Shown: one piece after another, positions 36,026 to 46,927 of the stretch
Position numbering within the stretch: position 1 is the first letter of the stretch
How the letters are laid out: each line of letters begins with the position of its first letter
From: an uncultured Neisseriaceae bacterium
Lineage (GTDB): Bacteria > Pseudomonadota > Gammaproteobacteria > Burkholderiales > Neisseriaceae
DNA length: 64,000 nucleotides
Direction: 5' to 3'
Assembly: GCA_945267035.1 (NCBI GenBank)
Contig: CALYOS010000004.1
Coordinates: 17,394-81,393 of the forward strand
Made by a program: the position numbers and the translations under genes
The notes under the pieces: model-generated
What the model saw: only the letters and a program-made list of their open reading frames with translations
What the model was told of the DNA's origin: nothing
Database searches by the model: none

Positions 36026-37231
36026 ATGAGTTTAGGTAATAATGTTTTGGTGCTAAATTGTGGTAGTTCATCACTAAAATTTGCCATTATTAATCCTCAA
36101 AGTGGGAAAGAATATCTGTCTGGGCTTGCAGAGTGTTTTAATCTGCCTGAGGCCAGAATTAAATGGAATTTAGACGGTCAGAAACAGCAACAAGATCTGG
36201 GCGCAGGAGCGGCGCATAGTGAGGCTTTAAAATTCATTATTGACAGTATTTTGCCGCAGCAACCGGAATTACAATCCAGCATTACTGCGATCGGACATCG
36301 TGTAACACATGGTGGTGAGAAAATTACTCAATCTGTGGTGCTTGATGAAACGATACTAAAAGATATTGAAGCAGCTGCCATTTTTGCACCACTGCACAAT
36401 CCTGCGAATTTAATTGGTATTCGGGAAGCAATGCAGGCATTTCCACACTTAAAACACAAAAATGTCGGTGTATTTGATACTGCTTTCCATACTACTATGC
36501 CGAAAGAAGCGTATTTATACGCTCTGCCTAAAGCATTGTATGAGGAACATGGTATTCGTCGTTATGGTTTCCACGGTACCAGCCACCACTACGTCAGTCT
36601 TCAAGCCGCTGAAATGTTAGGAAAACCATTAGAAGAGACCAACATTATTACTTGCCATTTGGGCAACGGGGCCTCAATTACGGCCATCAAAAATGGTAAG
36701 GTGGTTGATACCTCAATGGGGTTAACTCCGCTGGAAGGTCTGGTGATGGGTACCCGTTGCGGGGATATTGACCCTGCGATCATTGTGTTCTTGTCCAAAA
36801 ATCTGAATATGCCTGTAGACGAAATAAATGATTTATTGAATAAGAAATCTGGTCTAATGGGCTTAACTGGTGTGAGCAGCGATTGTCGTTATGTAACTGA
36901 ACATTATGGTAAAGACGAAGGTGCTACCAATGCACTCGATGTCTTTGTGCATCGGTTAGTAAAATATATCGGTGCTTATAGTACGTTATTGGATGGACGT
37001 CTTGATGCCATTATCTTCACCGGTGGCATCGGTGAAAATTCAGCTGAAGTACGCGAAATGGCTATCAATAAGTTAGGCATTCTTGGCGTTAGCATCGATC
37101 AGGAACGCAATTTAGCCGCTCGCTTCGGACAACGTGGTGCCATTAACCAAGAAGGTAGCCGCCCTGTATTGGTTATCCCGACGAACGAAGAATTGATGAT
37201 TGCTCAAGATGCGGCACGTCTAACCAATTAA
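36026..37231 (+). CDS. ackA: Acetate/propionate kinase
   Basis: Transfers phosphate from acyl phosphate to ADP, yielding ATP. 401 residues with signatures [13 protein letters not shown] at the start, [31 protein letters not shown] and [13 protein letters not shown], and the late [13 protein letters not shown]. It could be the general enzyme or serve the acyl-CoA made by the compartment. A phosphotransacylase that would feed it was not found in the window. It ends in a strong terminator. Confidence 0.95.
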   Translation: MSLGNNVLVLNCGSSSLKFAIINPQSGKEYLSGLAECFNLPEARIKWNLDGQKQQQDLGAGAAHSEALKFIIDSILPQQPELQSSITAIGHRVTHGGEKITQSVVLDETILKDIEAAAIFAPLHNPANLIGIREAMQAFPHLKHKNVGVFDTAFHTTMPKEAYLYALPKALYEEHGIRRYGFHGTSHHYVSLQAAEMLGKPLEETNIITCHLGNGASITAIKNGKVVDTSMGLTPLEGLVMGTRCGDIDPAIIVFLSKNLNMPVDEINDLLNKKSGLMGLTGVSSDCRYVTEHYGKDEGATNALDVFVHRLVKYIGAYSTLLDGRLDAIIFTGGIGENSAEVREMAINKLGILGVSIDQERNLAARFGQRGAINQEGSRPVLVIPTNEELMIAQDAARLTN

Positions 37232-37250
37232 ATATGATTTAGCTTTATCA

Positions 37251-37293
37251 GAACTATCTGCCTGGTATAACCACAGGCAGATAGTTCTTTTTT
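37251..37293 (+). terminator. ackA intrinsic terminator
   Basis: A 14-bp perfect stem (GAACTATCTGCCTG with its complement at 37274-37287, 9-base loop) followed by six T. Confidence 0.92.
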
Positions 37294-37480
37294 ATTCACC
37301 AAATCATACCGAATCTGTCTGCAGTAATTTAGCAAATATATCAATAATCAATAATTTACTGAATTTTAGCTTAGCTATTTCTCCAAGATTTAATTAAGCT
37401 AGTCGGTTTAAACCAACCGACACAACTTATGCAGTCTGTTACAATAACCCTTTAGTCAAACAAAATAATTTTCTAAGCCA

Positions 37481-40093
37481 ATGAGCAAACCGACTATGAC
37501 ACCGATGATGGCGCAATACATGTCCATAAAAGCCGACCATCAGGATAAATTGTTGTTTTATCGCATGGGGGATTTTTATGAACTGTTTCTTGAAGACGCG
37601 GTAGAAGCAGCACGCTTGCTGGATATTACGCTCACTACTCGCGGGCAAATGAATGGTGAACCCATTAAAATGGCGGGTGTCCCTTATCATGCTGTGGAGC
37701 AGTATCTGGCTAAACTGGTCAAGCTCGGAAAAAGCGTGGCCATCTGTGAACAAGTGGGTGAAGTTGGCGCGACCAAAGGACCGGTAGAACGCCAGGTGGT
37801 ACGCATTGTCACACCAGGTACACTGACAGACAGTGCGTTGCTGGAAGATAAAGAAACCAATCGCATCGCTGCTTTGTATTGGGTAAAAAAACAACTCGGT
37901 TTGGCTTGGTTGTCACTACAAAGTGGTGAATTTCGCTGCAAAATTATTGATCCAGAAGCCGTGGTACACGAATTGGCACGCTTACAGGCTGCGGAAATTC
38001 TGCTTTCAGATCAGACTCAGGATAAATTGAATCTGGCTGGCTATCAGCAATTATTAACGCGGTTACATGCCTGGCAGTTTGCAGCGGATACCGGTGCAAG
38101 ACTGATACAGCGATATTTCGGTAGTCAGGATTTGCGCGCATTTGGCTTGGAAGCAGGCAAACATGATGTTGCCATTGGTGCAGCAGGCGCATTGTTAAAT
38201 TATGTGCAGCAAACACAAATGCAGCTTCCTAAGCATTTAGACAGTCTGACGCTGGAACAGGAAACCAGCTATATCGGCATGGATGCTAGCACACGGCGCA
38301 ATCTGGAATTAACCCAAACGTTGAGCGGACAAAAATCCCCGACATTGTTTTCAGTTTTAGATCATTGCGCTACTCACATGGGCAGTCGCTTATTGGCCAT
38401 GTGGTTGCACCAACCTCTGCGCCAGCATAAACAAATTGTTGCGCGCCAAAAAGCCATTGAAACTTTGGCGGTACATCGTGTTGCCATAGCCGGCATGTTA
38501 AAACAAGTAGCGGATATTGAACGTATTGCCGCACGCATTGCTATTGGCAGTGCCCGTCCACGCGATCTATCTTCTTTACGCGATAGCTTGCATACTTTGG
38601 CCAATTTTCAGCTACCGGAAGTACCCGATAGCAGTCTGGTTGAGACCTTATTTGAACAATTTCCACCGGCCAAAGCGGTTGCTGAACAATTAACCGCAGC
38701 CATCATGCCGGAACCAGCAATCTGGTTGCGTGACGGAGGAGTGATCAATCACCACTATCATCAGGAGCTAGACGAATTACGGCGCTTACAAGATCACGGT
38801 GATGAGTTCCTGCAACAACTGGAAGCCCGTGAGCGCGAACGCACCGGTTTATCTACGTTGAAAGTAGAATACAACCGCGTACATGGTTTTTATATTGAGC
38901 TAAGTAAAGCGCAGTCAGAGCAGGCACCGGCAGATTATCAGCGTCGTCAAACGCTGAAAAATGCCGAGCGTTATATCACTGCAGAATTGAAAGAATTTGA
39001 AGAAAAAGTGCTTGGAGCGCAGCAAAATGCGCTTGCCTTGGAAAAACGCCTATATGACGCTTTACTGCAACAATTACAACAAGAGCTGCCATTATTACAG
39101 CGTTGCGCCAAAGCTGCGGCAACGTTGGATGTGCTCACCACCTTTGCTTCTTATGCTGAGCTCAGCGATTATTGCTTCCCTCAGTTTGTGAACTATCCTT
39201 GTTTACAGATTAAAAACGGTCGGCATCCGGTGGTGGCGGAACAAGTTCAACACTTTACCGCTAATGACACGCAGCTGGATGATAAACATCGCCTGATGTT
39301 GCTCACCGGTCCGAATATGGGCGGTAAATCCACTTACATGCGACAGGTTGCATTGATTGTGCTATTGGCGCATCTGGGTGCACCGGTACCGGCGGAAAGC
39401 TGTACGTTAGGAACGATTGATCAGATATTCACTCGCATCGGTGCTTCAGATGATTTGGCTTCCAACCGTTCAACTTTTATGGTGGAGATGTCAGAAACCG
39501 CCTATATTTTGCATCATGCCACTAATCAATCACTGGTTTTAATGGATGAGGTGGGTCGTGGCACCTCCACTTTTGATGGATTGGCGCTAGCCCAGGCTAT
39601 TGCTGAACATTTGCTGCAGAAAAATCAAAGCTATACTTTGTTTGCCACCCATTATTTTGAACTGACTCAATTACCGGAACAATTTAGTCACGCTTTTAAT
39701 ATGCACCTTGCCGCTTTGGAAGATGGGCAAGAAATTACTTTCCTGCATCACATTGAACCTGGACCAGCGAGCAAAAGTTATGGTATTGCCGTGGCCAAAC
39801 TCGCCGGTCTGCCCAGCCGTGCATTAAATTCAGCGTATCGGCATTTACAATCATTGGAACAGCACGCAGCGGCGAATCAACCTCAAATGGATATGTTTCA
39901 AGTGAAATCCGATCTAGACGCAACACGCAATGATGCTGAACACGATGAAGCCATGGTGGCTGCTGCTGTGATACCGGCTGATCTAAGCGATAAACTCTCA
40001 TCGCTGAATCCGGATGAGCTGACTCCAAAAGCAGCCTTGGCATCCATATACGAATTGGTGCAATGGTGGCAACAATATCAGCAAGATCATTGA
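37481..40093 (+). CDS. mutS: DNA mismatch repair protein MutS
   Basis: Recognises mispaired bases and recruits MutL. 870 residues, full length: mismatch-contact motif [11 protein letters not shown] near residue 30, the clamp/lever region, the Walker [14 protein letters not shown] (~615), [15 protein letters not shown] [16 protein letters not shown], the Walker [17 protein letters not shown] and the [10 protein letters not shown] loop. The C-terminal tail is charged. It is transcribed alone. Confidence 0.96.
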   Translation: MSKPTMTPMMAQYMSIKADHQDKLLFYRMGDFYELFLEDAVEAARLLDITLTTRGQMNGEPIKMAGVPYHAVEQYLAKLVKLGKSVAICEQVGEVGATKGPVERQVVRIVTPGTLTDSALLEDKETNRIAALYWVKKQLGLAWLSLQSGEFRCKIIDPEAVVHELARLQAAEILLSDQTQDKLNLAGYQQLLTRLHAWQFAADTGARLIQRYFGSQDLRAFGLEAGKHDVAIGAAGALLNYVQQTQMQLPKHLDSLTLEQETSYIGMDASTRRNLELTQTLSGQKSPTLFSVLDHCATHMGSRLLAMWLHQPLRQHKQIVARQKAIETLAVHRVAIAGMLKQVADIERIAARIAIGSARPRDLSSLRDSLHTLANFQLPEVPDSSLVETLFEQFPPAKAVAEQLTAAIMPEPAIWLRDGGVINHHYHQELDELRRLQDHGDEFLQQLEARERERTGLSTLKVEYNRVHGFYIELSKAQSEQAPADYQRRQTLKNAERYITAELKEFEEKVLGAQQNALALEKRLYDALLQQLQQELPLLQRCAKAAATLDVLTTFASYAELSDYCFPQFVNYPCLQIKNGRHPVVAEQVQHFTANDTQLDDKHRLMLLTGPNMGGKSTYMRQVALIVLLAHLGAPVPAESCTLGTIDQIFTRIGASDDLASNRSTFMVEMSETAYILHHATNQSLVLMDEVGRGTSTFDGLALAQAIAEHLLQKNQSYTLFATHYFELTQLPEQFSHAFNMHLAALEDGQEITFLHHIEPGPASKSYGIAVAKLAGLPSRALNSAYRHLQSLEQHAAANQPQMDMFQVKSDLDATRNDAEHDEAMVAAAVIPADLSDKLSSLNPDELTPKAALASIYELVQWWQQYQQDH

Positions 40094-40130
40094 TTACTTT
40101 TGCCCAAAACCACTTTCATTGATTTAAGGC

Positions 40131-40158
40131 TTGACATTGTCGGCATTATGCGTATAAT
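40131..40158 (+). promoter_or_regulatory. Consensus sigma-70 promoter of the tRNA-fMet gene
   Basis: A perfect -35 TTGACA (40131-40136) and perfect -10 TATAAT (40153-40158) with a 16-base spacer, 15 bases before the tRNA. A strong constitutive promoter is expected. Confidence 0.92.
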
Positions 40159-40173
40159 TATCACCTTACCAGA

Positions 40174-40250
<77 letters not shown>

Positions 40251-40258
40251 AATTCCTA

Positions 40259-40291
40259 AACGCCTTGTTTAAAACAAGGCGTTTTGTTTTA
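40259..40291 (+). terminator. tRNA-fMet terminator
   Basis: A 12-bp stem (AACGCCTTGTTT with AAACAAGGCGTT) immediately past the tRNA, followed by a TTTTGTTTT run. Confidence 0.9.
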
Positions 40292-40691
40292 TCGACTTAT
40301 CTCATGCAATTTACTTTGTTCAGTTATCCTTCTACGGAATGCTTTTAGCAAAAAATATAATGCAACGAATAGGGAAAAAACTATGTTGCGTTACGGTTTA
40401 GACAAGTTTTTTCGCTTTGTGGCTTGTAAAACCTAGGCAAATAAACACTGACTGGATAACTAGACATTATCTGATTGGATAAATAAGCAATATGCTTGCT
40501 GTTCACTATCCAAACCCGTTACCAATACTAAAAAGCAAAAACAGCAATTTTTAGTTTCATATGTTTAAATTATATGTAAAAAATTTTATAAAAATAGGTA
40601 TATAAAATTATACATTTATCGCAATTGGACATCTGTTTAGTAATAAAACTAAAGAACACAATCCCCTATCTTCAGTTTCATAGTTATTAAG
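40292..40691. other. AT-rich gap after the tRNA gene
   Basis: 400 bases with no plausible gene. The 3' flank of a tRNA gene followed by a drop in G+C and by eroded accessory genes is a usual setting for integration, but I find no repeat of the tRNA 3' end and no integrase. Confidence 0.5.
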
Positions 40692-41159
40692 TTATTCCAT
40701 TTTAAACCATACTCCATAGAGCATTAAGCAACTTCCTAACATAAAAAATATTCGATAATATAATTTTATTTTTTCTTTATTTGATAGCACAAATTTCACA
40801 GGATTTTTATTTAGGTTTTCAATGTTATATTTTTGGTGGAATTTAATCAGATAATCTGAAATATTATCAGCAACTAGTATGATGCATAAGTTAATAAAAA
40901 ACACTATTAAAAAAGACATAAATAATTTTGGGAAAAATTTAATATGAAGGAATTCTTTTAATACAGTAAGGTTAAAATATTTAATTAAGATTCCTATTAA
41001 TAGAGCATTAAATATATTTAATATTACATAAATTATAGGAGATAAAACTAAACAACCTCCTAAAAATAGACATAGTTTTCTTTTAGGATAAATGAGGGGA
41101 GCCTTAAAAGAAAAAAAGTAATATAAAACTACTGATAATATAAAAAATAAAATTTTCAT
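40692..41159 (-). CDS. Small membrane protein, possible immunity protein
   Basis: 155 residues with four likely membrane spans (about 3-20, 28-60, 78-100 and 133-152) and an AT-rich codon pattern unlike the housekeeping genes. No family recognised. It lies just after a ruined glycine-rich toxin-like frame on the same strand, an order in which immunity genes are often found. That role is inference from position and membrane character only. Confidence 0.5.
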   Translation of the reverse strand: MKILFFILSVVLYYFFSFKAPLIYPKRKLCLFLGGCLVLSPIIYVILNIFNALLIGILIKYFNLTVLKEFLHIKFFPKLFMSFLIVFFINLCIILVADNISDYLIKFHQKYNIENLNKNPVKFVLSNKEKIKLYYRIFFMLGSCLMLYGVWFKME

Positions 41160-41219
41160 TTTCTTGTTATTTAAATTATCCTATTCTAGCTGTAGAACAT
41201 CCTGTTAATATAGTTCCTT

Positions 41220-41620
41220 CTATTGCAGAAGGGGGAAAAAACTTCGTATATATGGTCTACTAAACTTACTGCACCGTCTATAACTGTTTTTACACTGATA
41301 GCCACTTCTACTTCTCCTTTTATGCCCACTAAAGCTGCTATTTCTCCTCCTATATTAAATCCAATTTCATAGTCATCATAGTTTAAATATGCTCCTCCTT
41401 TTCCACCTATTGCAGCAGCCCCTCCATGTAATCCTACCTTAGCTTTAGCTATTCTAAAAAAATTAGATTGGCCTGCATAATCAGTTTTTGCCGACCGGCA
41501 TCTGCAGATGCTTCAACTTGAAAACCCATTCTTTTTCAGAACCACCAGTTAGTATTTTTGCTTCCGCTTTTGCTTCTGCTATGTGAACTGGATTCTATTT
41601 TAACCTGATGGTTAAACAAT
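41220..41620 (-). pseudogene. Remnant of a glycine-rich, toxin-type protein
   Basis: Minus-strand translation gives VHIAEAKAEAKILTGGSEKEW, then after a frameshift FFRIAKAKVGLHGGAAAIGG, KGGAYLNYDDYEIGFNIGGE and IAALVGIKGEVEVAISVK, ending at a stop at 41220-41222. The Ala/Gly/Lys repeats look like the region before the toxic tip in secreted (for example type VI) effectors. There is no start codon and at least one frame break. Family assignment is tentative. Confidence 0.55.
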
Positions 41621-42052
41621 GAATTGGGTAGCTGGAAAGATTCATTTTTATTCAAGCGATGACGATTATGCAGTAGTTGCTACTCAGATCATTGCCTGAA
41701 TATGGATACCACAATAGGCATTATTGCGTCTCTTTAATCATGATCACAAGCATAGATCCCGATTTGAATGTTGCAGCCTATGTGTTATGTAACAGAGGCA
41801 ACACTGATGTTGAAGCAACTGTATTAATTTTTGAATATTTAGTTAAACTCGATGATGCAACGGATGATATCCCTGCTTAATTAATTGCCCGAAACGCCAT
41901 GATGGTTAATTAATATAGGGAATCATGGATTCTTAACGGTTTTTTAGTCAAATTAATGATTAATGGCAAAGCAGTTTTGCTGCACTGATGCCCATCTGAC
42001 TAATTAAACGGCCTCGATTGCTTATGTTTCATGCATTAGATCATCTTTTGGA
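41621..42052. other. Eroded spacer with one doubtful short frame
   Basis: A 67-codon frame at 41677-41880 (+) has an ATG but no clear ribosome site and no recognised family. The rest shows no gene, RNA or repeat to me. Confidence 0.4.
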
Positions 42053-42700
42053 TCAAGTTAGATAGTCTTTATTATCTGGGTAAACCCATAATTTCTGGTC
42101 ATGCACTTCTGCGAGAAAGACATCATCCAGTTTTTGCCCTAAACGAGCCAATTCACTTTCCAGCCAAGCTTCATCGTAACCCAATATTTTTAAGTTATCA
42201 GTATTCACCACACTATTTTCAATAACCACAATGGCCATGGCCGGTTCGCCTTTTTTTACTACGGTCATCTGCCCATTGTACTCAAACCAGACATCACTCA
42301 GAATTTCTAAACTGGTGTAACCTCGCTGATGGAGCAACATGATAAAATCCCGGATGGATAATCTTGCTTTGCGAAAATTTTGCGTCAGCAAGATACCATT
42401 TTGCATTAATCTTATCGACGTTCCATCGACAAAGTCTTTGGCAAAGGTGCGCTGAAAAGTTAAATAACGAACTAACAATAATAATCCCGCCCAAAATGTG
42501 GCCGCAATCACCAACAGTAGAAAACTGATGGACGGATTGTATAAAGGTCCACCAATAATCGCGCCAAGAACGACATTACCCACCTGATCTATAGCCGAAA
42601 TAGGTGCCAGTGATCCTTTACCTGATAGGTTGATGTACACCAGCAGGATGCAGAAAGCAACCAGCATTTTGAGGATGATGTTGATGTAGATAGGATTCAA
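42053..42700 (-). CDS. DUF421/YetF-family membrane protein
   Basis: 215 residues: three N-terminal membrane spans, with the conserved ISAIDQVGNVVLGAIIGGPL between the first two, then the cytoplasmic DUF421 domain (NGILLTQNFRKARLSIRDFI, MLLHQRGYTSLEILSDVWFE, YDEAWLESELARLGQKLDDV). Function of the family is unsettled. About 120 N-terminal residues recur as a truncated inverted copy at 49272-49688. Confidence 0.88.
   Translation of the reverse strand: MNPIYINIILKMLVAFCILLVYINLSGKGSLAPISAIDQVGNVVLGAIIGGPLYNPSISFLLLVIAATFWAGLLLLVRYLTFQRTFAKDFVDGTSIRLMQNGILLTQNFRKARLSIRDFIMLLHQRGYTSLEILSDVWFEYNGQMTVVKKGEPAMAIVVIENSVVNTDNLKILGYDEAWLESELARLGQKLDDVFLAEVHDQKLWVYPDNKDYLT
42342..42638. repeat. Inverted repeat of ~296 bp, copy 1 (DUF421)
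   Basis: The complement of this segment reads the same as about 49386-49681. Identity ends abruptly at both sides; the first ~55 bases of each gene copy are only related. Coordinates are good to a base or so. Confidence 0.8.
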
Positions 42701-42980
42701 GGTGGCTTCCTTTGTCTGTGCGGTGGCTTTAGTCCAACATTATTTGCATTTTTGGTTTTTGCAATCATGGTTTTATCGATACCATGATGTGTTTACTGTA
42801 GCTGTTATATTTGTGGCAGACTATAGTTGACACCTGTTTTTTATGGCTTATTTACATTAATTTCCTTAGATGTTCTTTTTTTGAATACAGAATTTTTCAG
42901 TGTCAGTTTAAACACAAGTATTTTTATGTCTTTTTTGTGCTGAGCTGTCTCTGTGATTTGAATATATTTCTATTTCTTCG

Positions 42981-43382
42981 TTATATTATATTTTCGTCAA
43001 ATTGTAAGCCACCATCACAGATGGAATCCCAGTTTGCTTTGGATTGAGTGTAAATATGTATTTTTTGCTGAGGGTAAATTGCTGTATTTAGTGTTCCGGC
43101 ACGCAAACGATAAATATTTGGCATACTGTCTCGTGAAGTATAGAGGTTAGATCCACATTCAGAACAGAAAAAACGGTTTACGCCATTAACTGAAAATTTT
43201 TTTAGCTTATTCCGACCTGATAGGATTGTGAAAGCATCGCTGTTTATTTGCACCGCTGAATTAAATGCGGAACCACTCCATTTGCGGCAGCGTTGACAGT
43301 GGCAAAAGACCATTTTTTCAATTTGGTCGCTCATAGCAATCTGGTATTGAATTGCAGTACATAAACAGCTTCCTGTCAGCAT
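42981..43382 (-). CDS. GFA/CENP-V domain protein
   Basis: 133 residues of the GFA (glutathione-dependent formaldehyde-activating-like) family, a zinc-binding fold. Zinc ligands are visible in GSCLCTAIQY, FCHCQRCRKWSGSAF and FFCSECGSNLYTS. Substrate unknown. It is transcribed alone, divergent from nothing obvious. Confidence 0.88.
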   Translation of the reverse strand: MLTGSCLCTAIQYQIAMSDQIEKMVFCHCQRCRKWSGSAFNSAVQINSDAFTILSGRNKLKKFSVNGVNRFFCSECGSNLYTSRDSMPNIYRLRAGTLNTAIYPQQKIHIYTQSKANWDSICDGGLQFDENII

Positions 43383-43820
43383 ATATTTCTCCAGTACTTT
43401 TCCTGTGAGTTGCTATCTTCTGGTGCATTGGCACTGGCATAATATTATCAGATTAACACTAAACTTTTCTTTATTGACTTGATTTTTTTGAATGAGAGGG
43501 TTTATCCGAATCTGTAGTCGGTGATTTCTGTGCTCAAGATTATTCTCACTACTAAGCTGCCTGGTGGTTGTACTGATGTGTGTTTATCACCGTAACATTG
43601 TGGATTAAATCGAGAATGATTTACGGCAAGATTATTTGATTGTACTAAACATTTTATACGGTTGAGTGAATAAATCGGAATATGAATTGGATGATACTAT
43701 TCGTTTTGCTTTTATTTTTTTCAGGTATTTGAAAATATTACACAAATTTTTGCTATTTAACTCTACATCCCCACAGAAAAACACCTTTTTTGATTGTCTC
43801 TTTCTTGGGTTTAATTAATT
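43383..43820. other. Intergenic, no gene seen
   Basis: Between the GFA gene and the prfH terminator. Only short frames without family resemblance; AT-rich. I see no RNA gene or repeat. Confidence 0.5.
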
Positions 43821-43851
43821 CAACTGAGCTTATGTGCAGTAAGCTCAGTTG
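43821..43851 (-). terminator. Terminator-like hairpin after prfH
   Basis: A perfect 12-bp stem (CAACTGAGCTTA with TAAGCTCAGTTG, 7-base loop) about 60 bases past the prfH stop. On the minus strand it is followed by TTAATTAATT rather than a pure T-run. Confidence 0.65.
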
Positions 43852-43909
43852 TGTAGTATGAAAATAAAGTAATCAGCTTTATGGACGATGGATGCACTGG
43901 ACTAAAACA

Positions 43910-44518
43910 TTATACAGGTTTGAAATCCTGTCCGATAAATATTCGTGTGGGATTTCCGCGCGCTATTTGATGATGGTGCTGATGACGCTCTGCTTTGTGT
44001 TTGGCGTATAACTGTTGTTTCTGTTGCGCCAGTTTGTGTTGTAGCAGTAGAACAGCCAGTTTTTTATTGGTATGTTGGCTACGTGCAGTCTGGATTTTTA
44101 CGCTGATACCGCTGGCTAGGTGGGTGGCTCGGACAGCCGATTCTGTTTTGTTAATATGCTGACCTCCCGCACCGGAGGCACGCATGGTGTCGAAAATAAT
44201 TTCATCAGATTGATGTTGGGTAATTGTCTCGTAACATGCGGCGCCGATAAACCAGTTTTTACGTTTGTGTTTTGGGCGGTAGGGGCTGGGACAAATCCAT
44301 TGAATGGTTCCCACCCACTGTTTAGCTAAGGATCTTTCTAGTTCACCATTAAGAGCAAGCAGTACTGAGTGGAGTCCATGTTTTGACTGTTCTTGCTCCA
44401 ATATGTCTATTTCAACCTGAATCTCTATGGCTTCGTGTTGCAGGCGTTCCAGTGCTTTTGCTACGGCCAGACAGCATTCAGCCGGACCGTAAGCCGCTGA
44501 TAATTGTAAAAGCAGCAT
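43910..44518 (-). CDS. prfH: Peptide chain release factor homolog PrfH
   Basis: 202 residues of the RF-H family. The catalytic GGQ is at 118-120 in [18 protein letters not shown], and the following [20 protein letters not shown] is the release-factor domain; the stop-codon recognition domain of RF1/RF2 is missing. In known systems PrfH acts with an RtcB-type ligase to rescue ribosomes damaged in the 16S decoding centre. Its start is joined to the rtcB stop, so the two are translated together. Confidence 0.93.
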   Translation of the reverse strand: MLLLQLSAAYGPAECCLAVAKALERLQHEAIEIQVEIDILEQEQSKHGLHSVLLALNGELERSLAKQWVGTIQWICPSPYRPKHKRKNWFIGAACYETITQHQSDEIIFDTMRASGAGGQHINKTESAVRATHLASGISVKIQTARSQHTNKKLAVLLLQHKLAQQKQQLYAKHKAERHQHHHQIARGNPTRIFIGQDFKPV

Positions 44519-45669
44519 TATTTTTTCTCCGTTTTTACTTTATAGGTGATAACTGGTTTGAAACGGGCTATTGGCCGGATTAATTCAGCCTGTACCATGG
44601 CAGTAATGACGCTATCGATGGATTTATAGGCCTGCGGTGCTTCTTCATAGATAAGTTCACGGTCGGCACAAATTACACGGCTGCCATGGACAGTACGGCT
44701 TAGCTGTTCGACGGTATAGCGTCGGGATAGTCTGCCTTTGCAGGCTGAGCGCTGCCATTTGCGTCCTGCACCATGTGCGAGGGAGTAAAGGGCGATTGGG
44801 GTATCCAATGGTTGCACCAGATAGCTGTAATCGCCGCGCGAACCCGGTATCACGACTAGTCCTTGGGTAGCAGGTGCTGCACCTTTACGGTGCAGCCAGC
44901 CGCTTTCGCCATGGATGCAGGCCGCTTCGATAAAGTTATGGCAGATGTCTGCTAGTTTTTGCCCTTGTGCACGCAGATTAGTCAGTATGCGGCGGGCAAT
45001 CAGCTCCCGATTTTGCCGTGCATAGGCCAGTGCCTGATTGTGCTGTGTCAGATAGGATTTACCGGCTTCACTATCTGCGATTAAGCCCTGATGACCATAC
45101 TGACGGATGTGTTTGTCCAGAATCGCGCCACCGAGTCCGCGGGAACCACTGTGTACCATTAGTTGCAGGTGCTGCTTATTTAAACCGATTTGTTCGGCGA
45201 TTTCCGCTACATAAATGGTATCCAACATTTGTAATTCGGCAAAATGATTGCCTCCACCTATGGTGCCGGATGCATAGTTATGCTGTTGTAGCGGCTGTAT
45301 ATCTGGCCAGAGGCGGATACATTCCGATGCATTCAGTGGCTGATCGAGATTGCCCAGTTGTTTGATTAGTTTGGCCTGATTTATGGCATGGGTTTTAAGT
45401 GATGTTTGCCATATTGACATGCCGCAGCCAATGTCGCCGCCAATCAGTGCTGGATAAATAAGTTGTGTAGTAAAAAAAGCTGCGCCAACGGGATAGCCGC
45501 GGCCGGGATGAATATCCGGCATGGCTGCTGCATAGCTGATGTCGGGTAATGTTGCTGTTGTATGCAGCTGCTGGATAGCTTCGCCTTCTAACCACAGTTC
45601 GGGGGTGGTAATTAGGATGATGCCAGCAGACGGCTGCTGAATAGAATTGCCCATTCTGATCCATTCCAA
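44518..45669 (-). CDS. rtcB: RtcB-type RNA ligase paired with PrfH
   Basis: 383 residues of the RtcB family: [33 protein letters not shown] (manganese-binding Asp and Cys), [24 protein letters not shown], and the guanylylation-region [20 protein letters not shown]. It seals 2',3'-cyclic phosphate and 5'-OH RNA ends. It is shorter than tRNA-type RtcB, as in the RtcB2 group that travels with PrfH. An alternative start 15 bases downstream is possible. Expected target is nicked ribosomal RNA. Confidence 0.92.
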   Translation of the reverse strand: MEWIRMGNSIQQPSAGIILITTPELWLEGEAIQQLHTTATLPDISYAAAMPDIHPGRGYPVGAAFFTTQLIYPALIGGDIGCGMSIWQTSLKTHAINQAKLIKQLGNLDQPLNASECIRLWPDIQPLQQHNYASGTIGGGNHFAELQMLDTIYVAEIAEQIGLNKQHLQLMVHSGSRGLGGAILDKHIRQYGHQGLIADSEAGKSYLTQHNQALAYARQNRELIARRILTNLRAQGQKLADICHNFIEAACIHGESGWLHRKGAAPATQGLVVIPGSRGDYSYLVQPLDTPIALYSLAHGAGRKWQRSACKGRLSRRYTVEQLSRTVHGSRVICADRELIYEEAPQAYKSIDSVITAMVQAELIRPIARFKPVITYKVKTEKK

Positions 45670-45978
45670 TTTATTTTATTTAAATAATAAACAGGCGTTG
45701 TCATCCTTGTTCATTGTGTATGAATAGGTATAACGTGCTGTAAAGAAATTGGCAGGCCGAAGCCAAGGATCAGGAGGTGATTAGCCCTGGGTTGACCTGC
45801 AAAGGATAGGTAGTACAAACATAATGATTCCTTTCCGTTGCAATATAAATAATTTGATGTGTGCGGTACTTTAAATCAGCTTCTACTGGCCGTCAAATAT
45901 TCAGTTGTTTTTTTCGGGTCGGCTGGTGCGTTGTGGCTGTTTCACCACTTTTAGGCTGTTTCGGCACGCTTGTTGGCC
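45670..45978. other. Spacer upstream of rtcB
   Basis: About 310 bases with no plausible gene; it should hold the rtcB-prfH promoter. No regulator gene of the RtcR type is adjacent. Confidence 0.5.
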
Positions 45979-46434
45979 TTAGTTTAAGTTTAAAAAATAA
46001 TAAACAAATTGTTCATCAATCTGATAGCCAGCCTGTTCATAAAGGGCTCTTGCCTTGTGGTTGTCGTTGGCGGTACACAATGAAATACCACTGTAGCCAT
46101 TATCACGTGCAAATTGTGTGACGTATTGCATCAGTTGTGTGGCAATCCCTTTTTGTCGGTGGTTTTCAGGGACATATAGGTCATTGAGTATGATTGTGGG
46201 CGATACGGATAATGAAGAAAAGGAGAAATATAGCTGTACAAACCCGCAAGCTTGTTGTTGATCATAGGCAATGAAGATAACGGAATCCTGCTTTTCCAGT
46301 CTTTCTTGAATAAAATTTCTGCTTGCTGTCTGTTTGTCCGTCAGGCCATAGAACTGCCGATAGCTGGCAAAAAGCATGATGGCATCATCAAGCTGTTCTG
46401 ATGTTGCTCGGATGATTGTAATTTGATTTAACAT
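45979..46434 (-). CDS. GNAT family acetyltransferase
   Basis: 151 residues with the complete GNAT fold: TIIRATSEQLDDAIMLFASY at the start, GFVQLYFSFSSLSVSPTIILN, and the acetyl-CoA loop VPENHRQKGIATQLMQYVTQ, then SLCTANDNHKARALYEQAGY and YYFLNL. Substrate unknown. It stands alone in the accessory zone. Confidence 0.9.
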   Translation of the reverse strand: MLNQITIIRATSEQLDDAIMLFASYRQFYGLTDKQTASRNFIQERLEKQDSVIFIAYDQQQACGFVQLYFSFSSLSVSPTIILNDLYVPENHRQKGIATQLMQYVTQFARDNGYSGISLCTANDNHKARALYEQAGYQIDEQFVYYFLNLN

Positions 46435-46512
46435 TATTAAATTTTTCTACAAATGTGATTTAGGGGACACATATTTTACAATAATTACCCGTGCGTTAGT
46501 TTCAATTGGTAA

Positions 46513-46927
46513 TCATGTTTCCTGCATAAGCCGCAGTGCCTGCTCTGGACTAAAGCCACCTGAGCCGGCACCAATCAGAGGAAAGGCGACTGAAGTATCA
46601 TTGCGGGTATTGACTAGGTGCATGGCAGAAATAACTGAAGTACGAATTGAATAGGCACTGGTACGCCAGAACATGTTGATACCGGCTACGTGGATAATGG
46701 CTTGATAAGGCAATTTACCGGCACTGGTTACCACTGCGGAACCTAATTTAAGTGCACCTATTCGGCCAAGTTCGCGAAAAGGAGCATAGCCAGCTTTTTT
46801 CTTGATGGCATCGGATACTCCACTGCGGCAACAGTAACCACCAATGAATAATATGGCGATTCCATGTGTTGACGATGGCTTCGAGCGGATGTTCAAGTAA
46901 ATTTACCAGAATAATTTCAAGCTGCAT
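46513..46927 (-). pseudogene. Macro-domain protein, frameshifted
   Basis: The start MQLEIILVNLLEHPLEAIVN (from 46927) and the remainder GVSDAIKKKAGYAPFRELGR, GSAVVTSAGKLPYQAIIHVA and FPLIGAGSGGFSPEQALRLM are in different frames, with the break at about 46815-46840. The usual C-terminal strand after LRLMQET is missing because of an early stop. Intact relatives remove ADP-ribose or bind its derivatives. A sequencing error could explain one break but not both. Confidence 0.8.

Noticed and set aside
41677..41880. 67-codon plus-strand frame as a gene
   Set aside because: No ribosome site, no family, and eroded surroundings.
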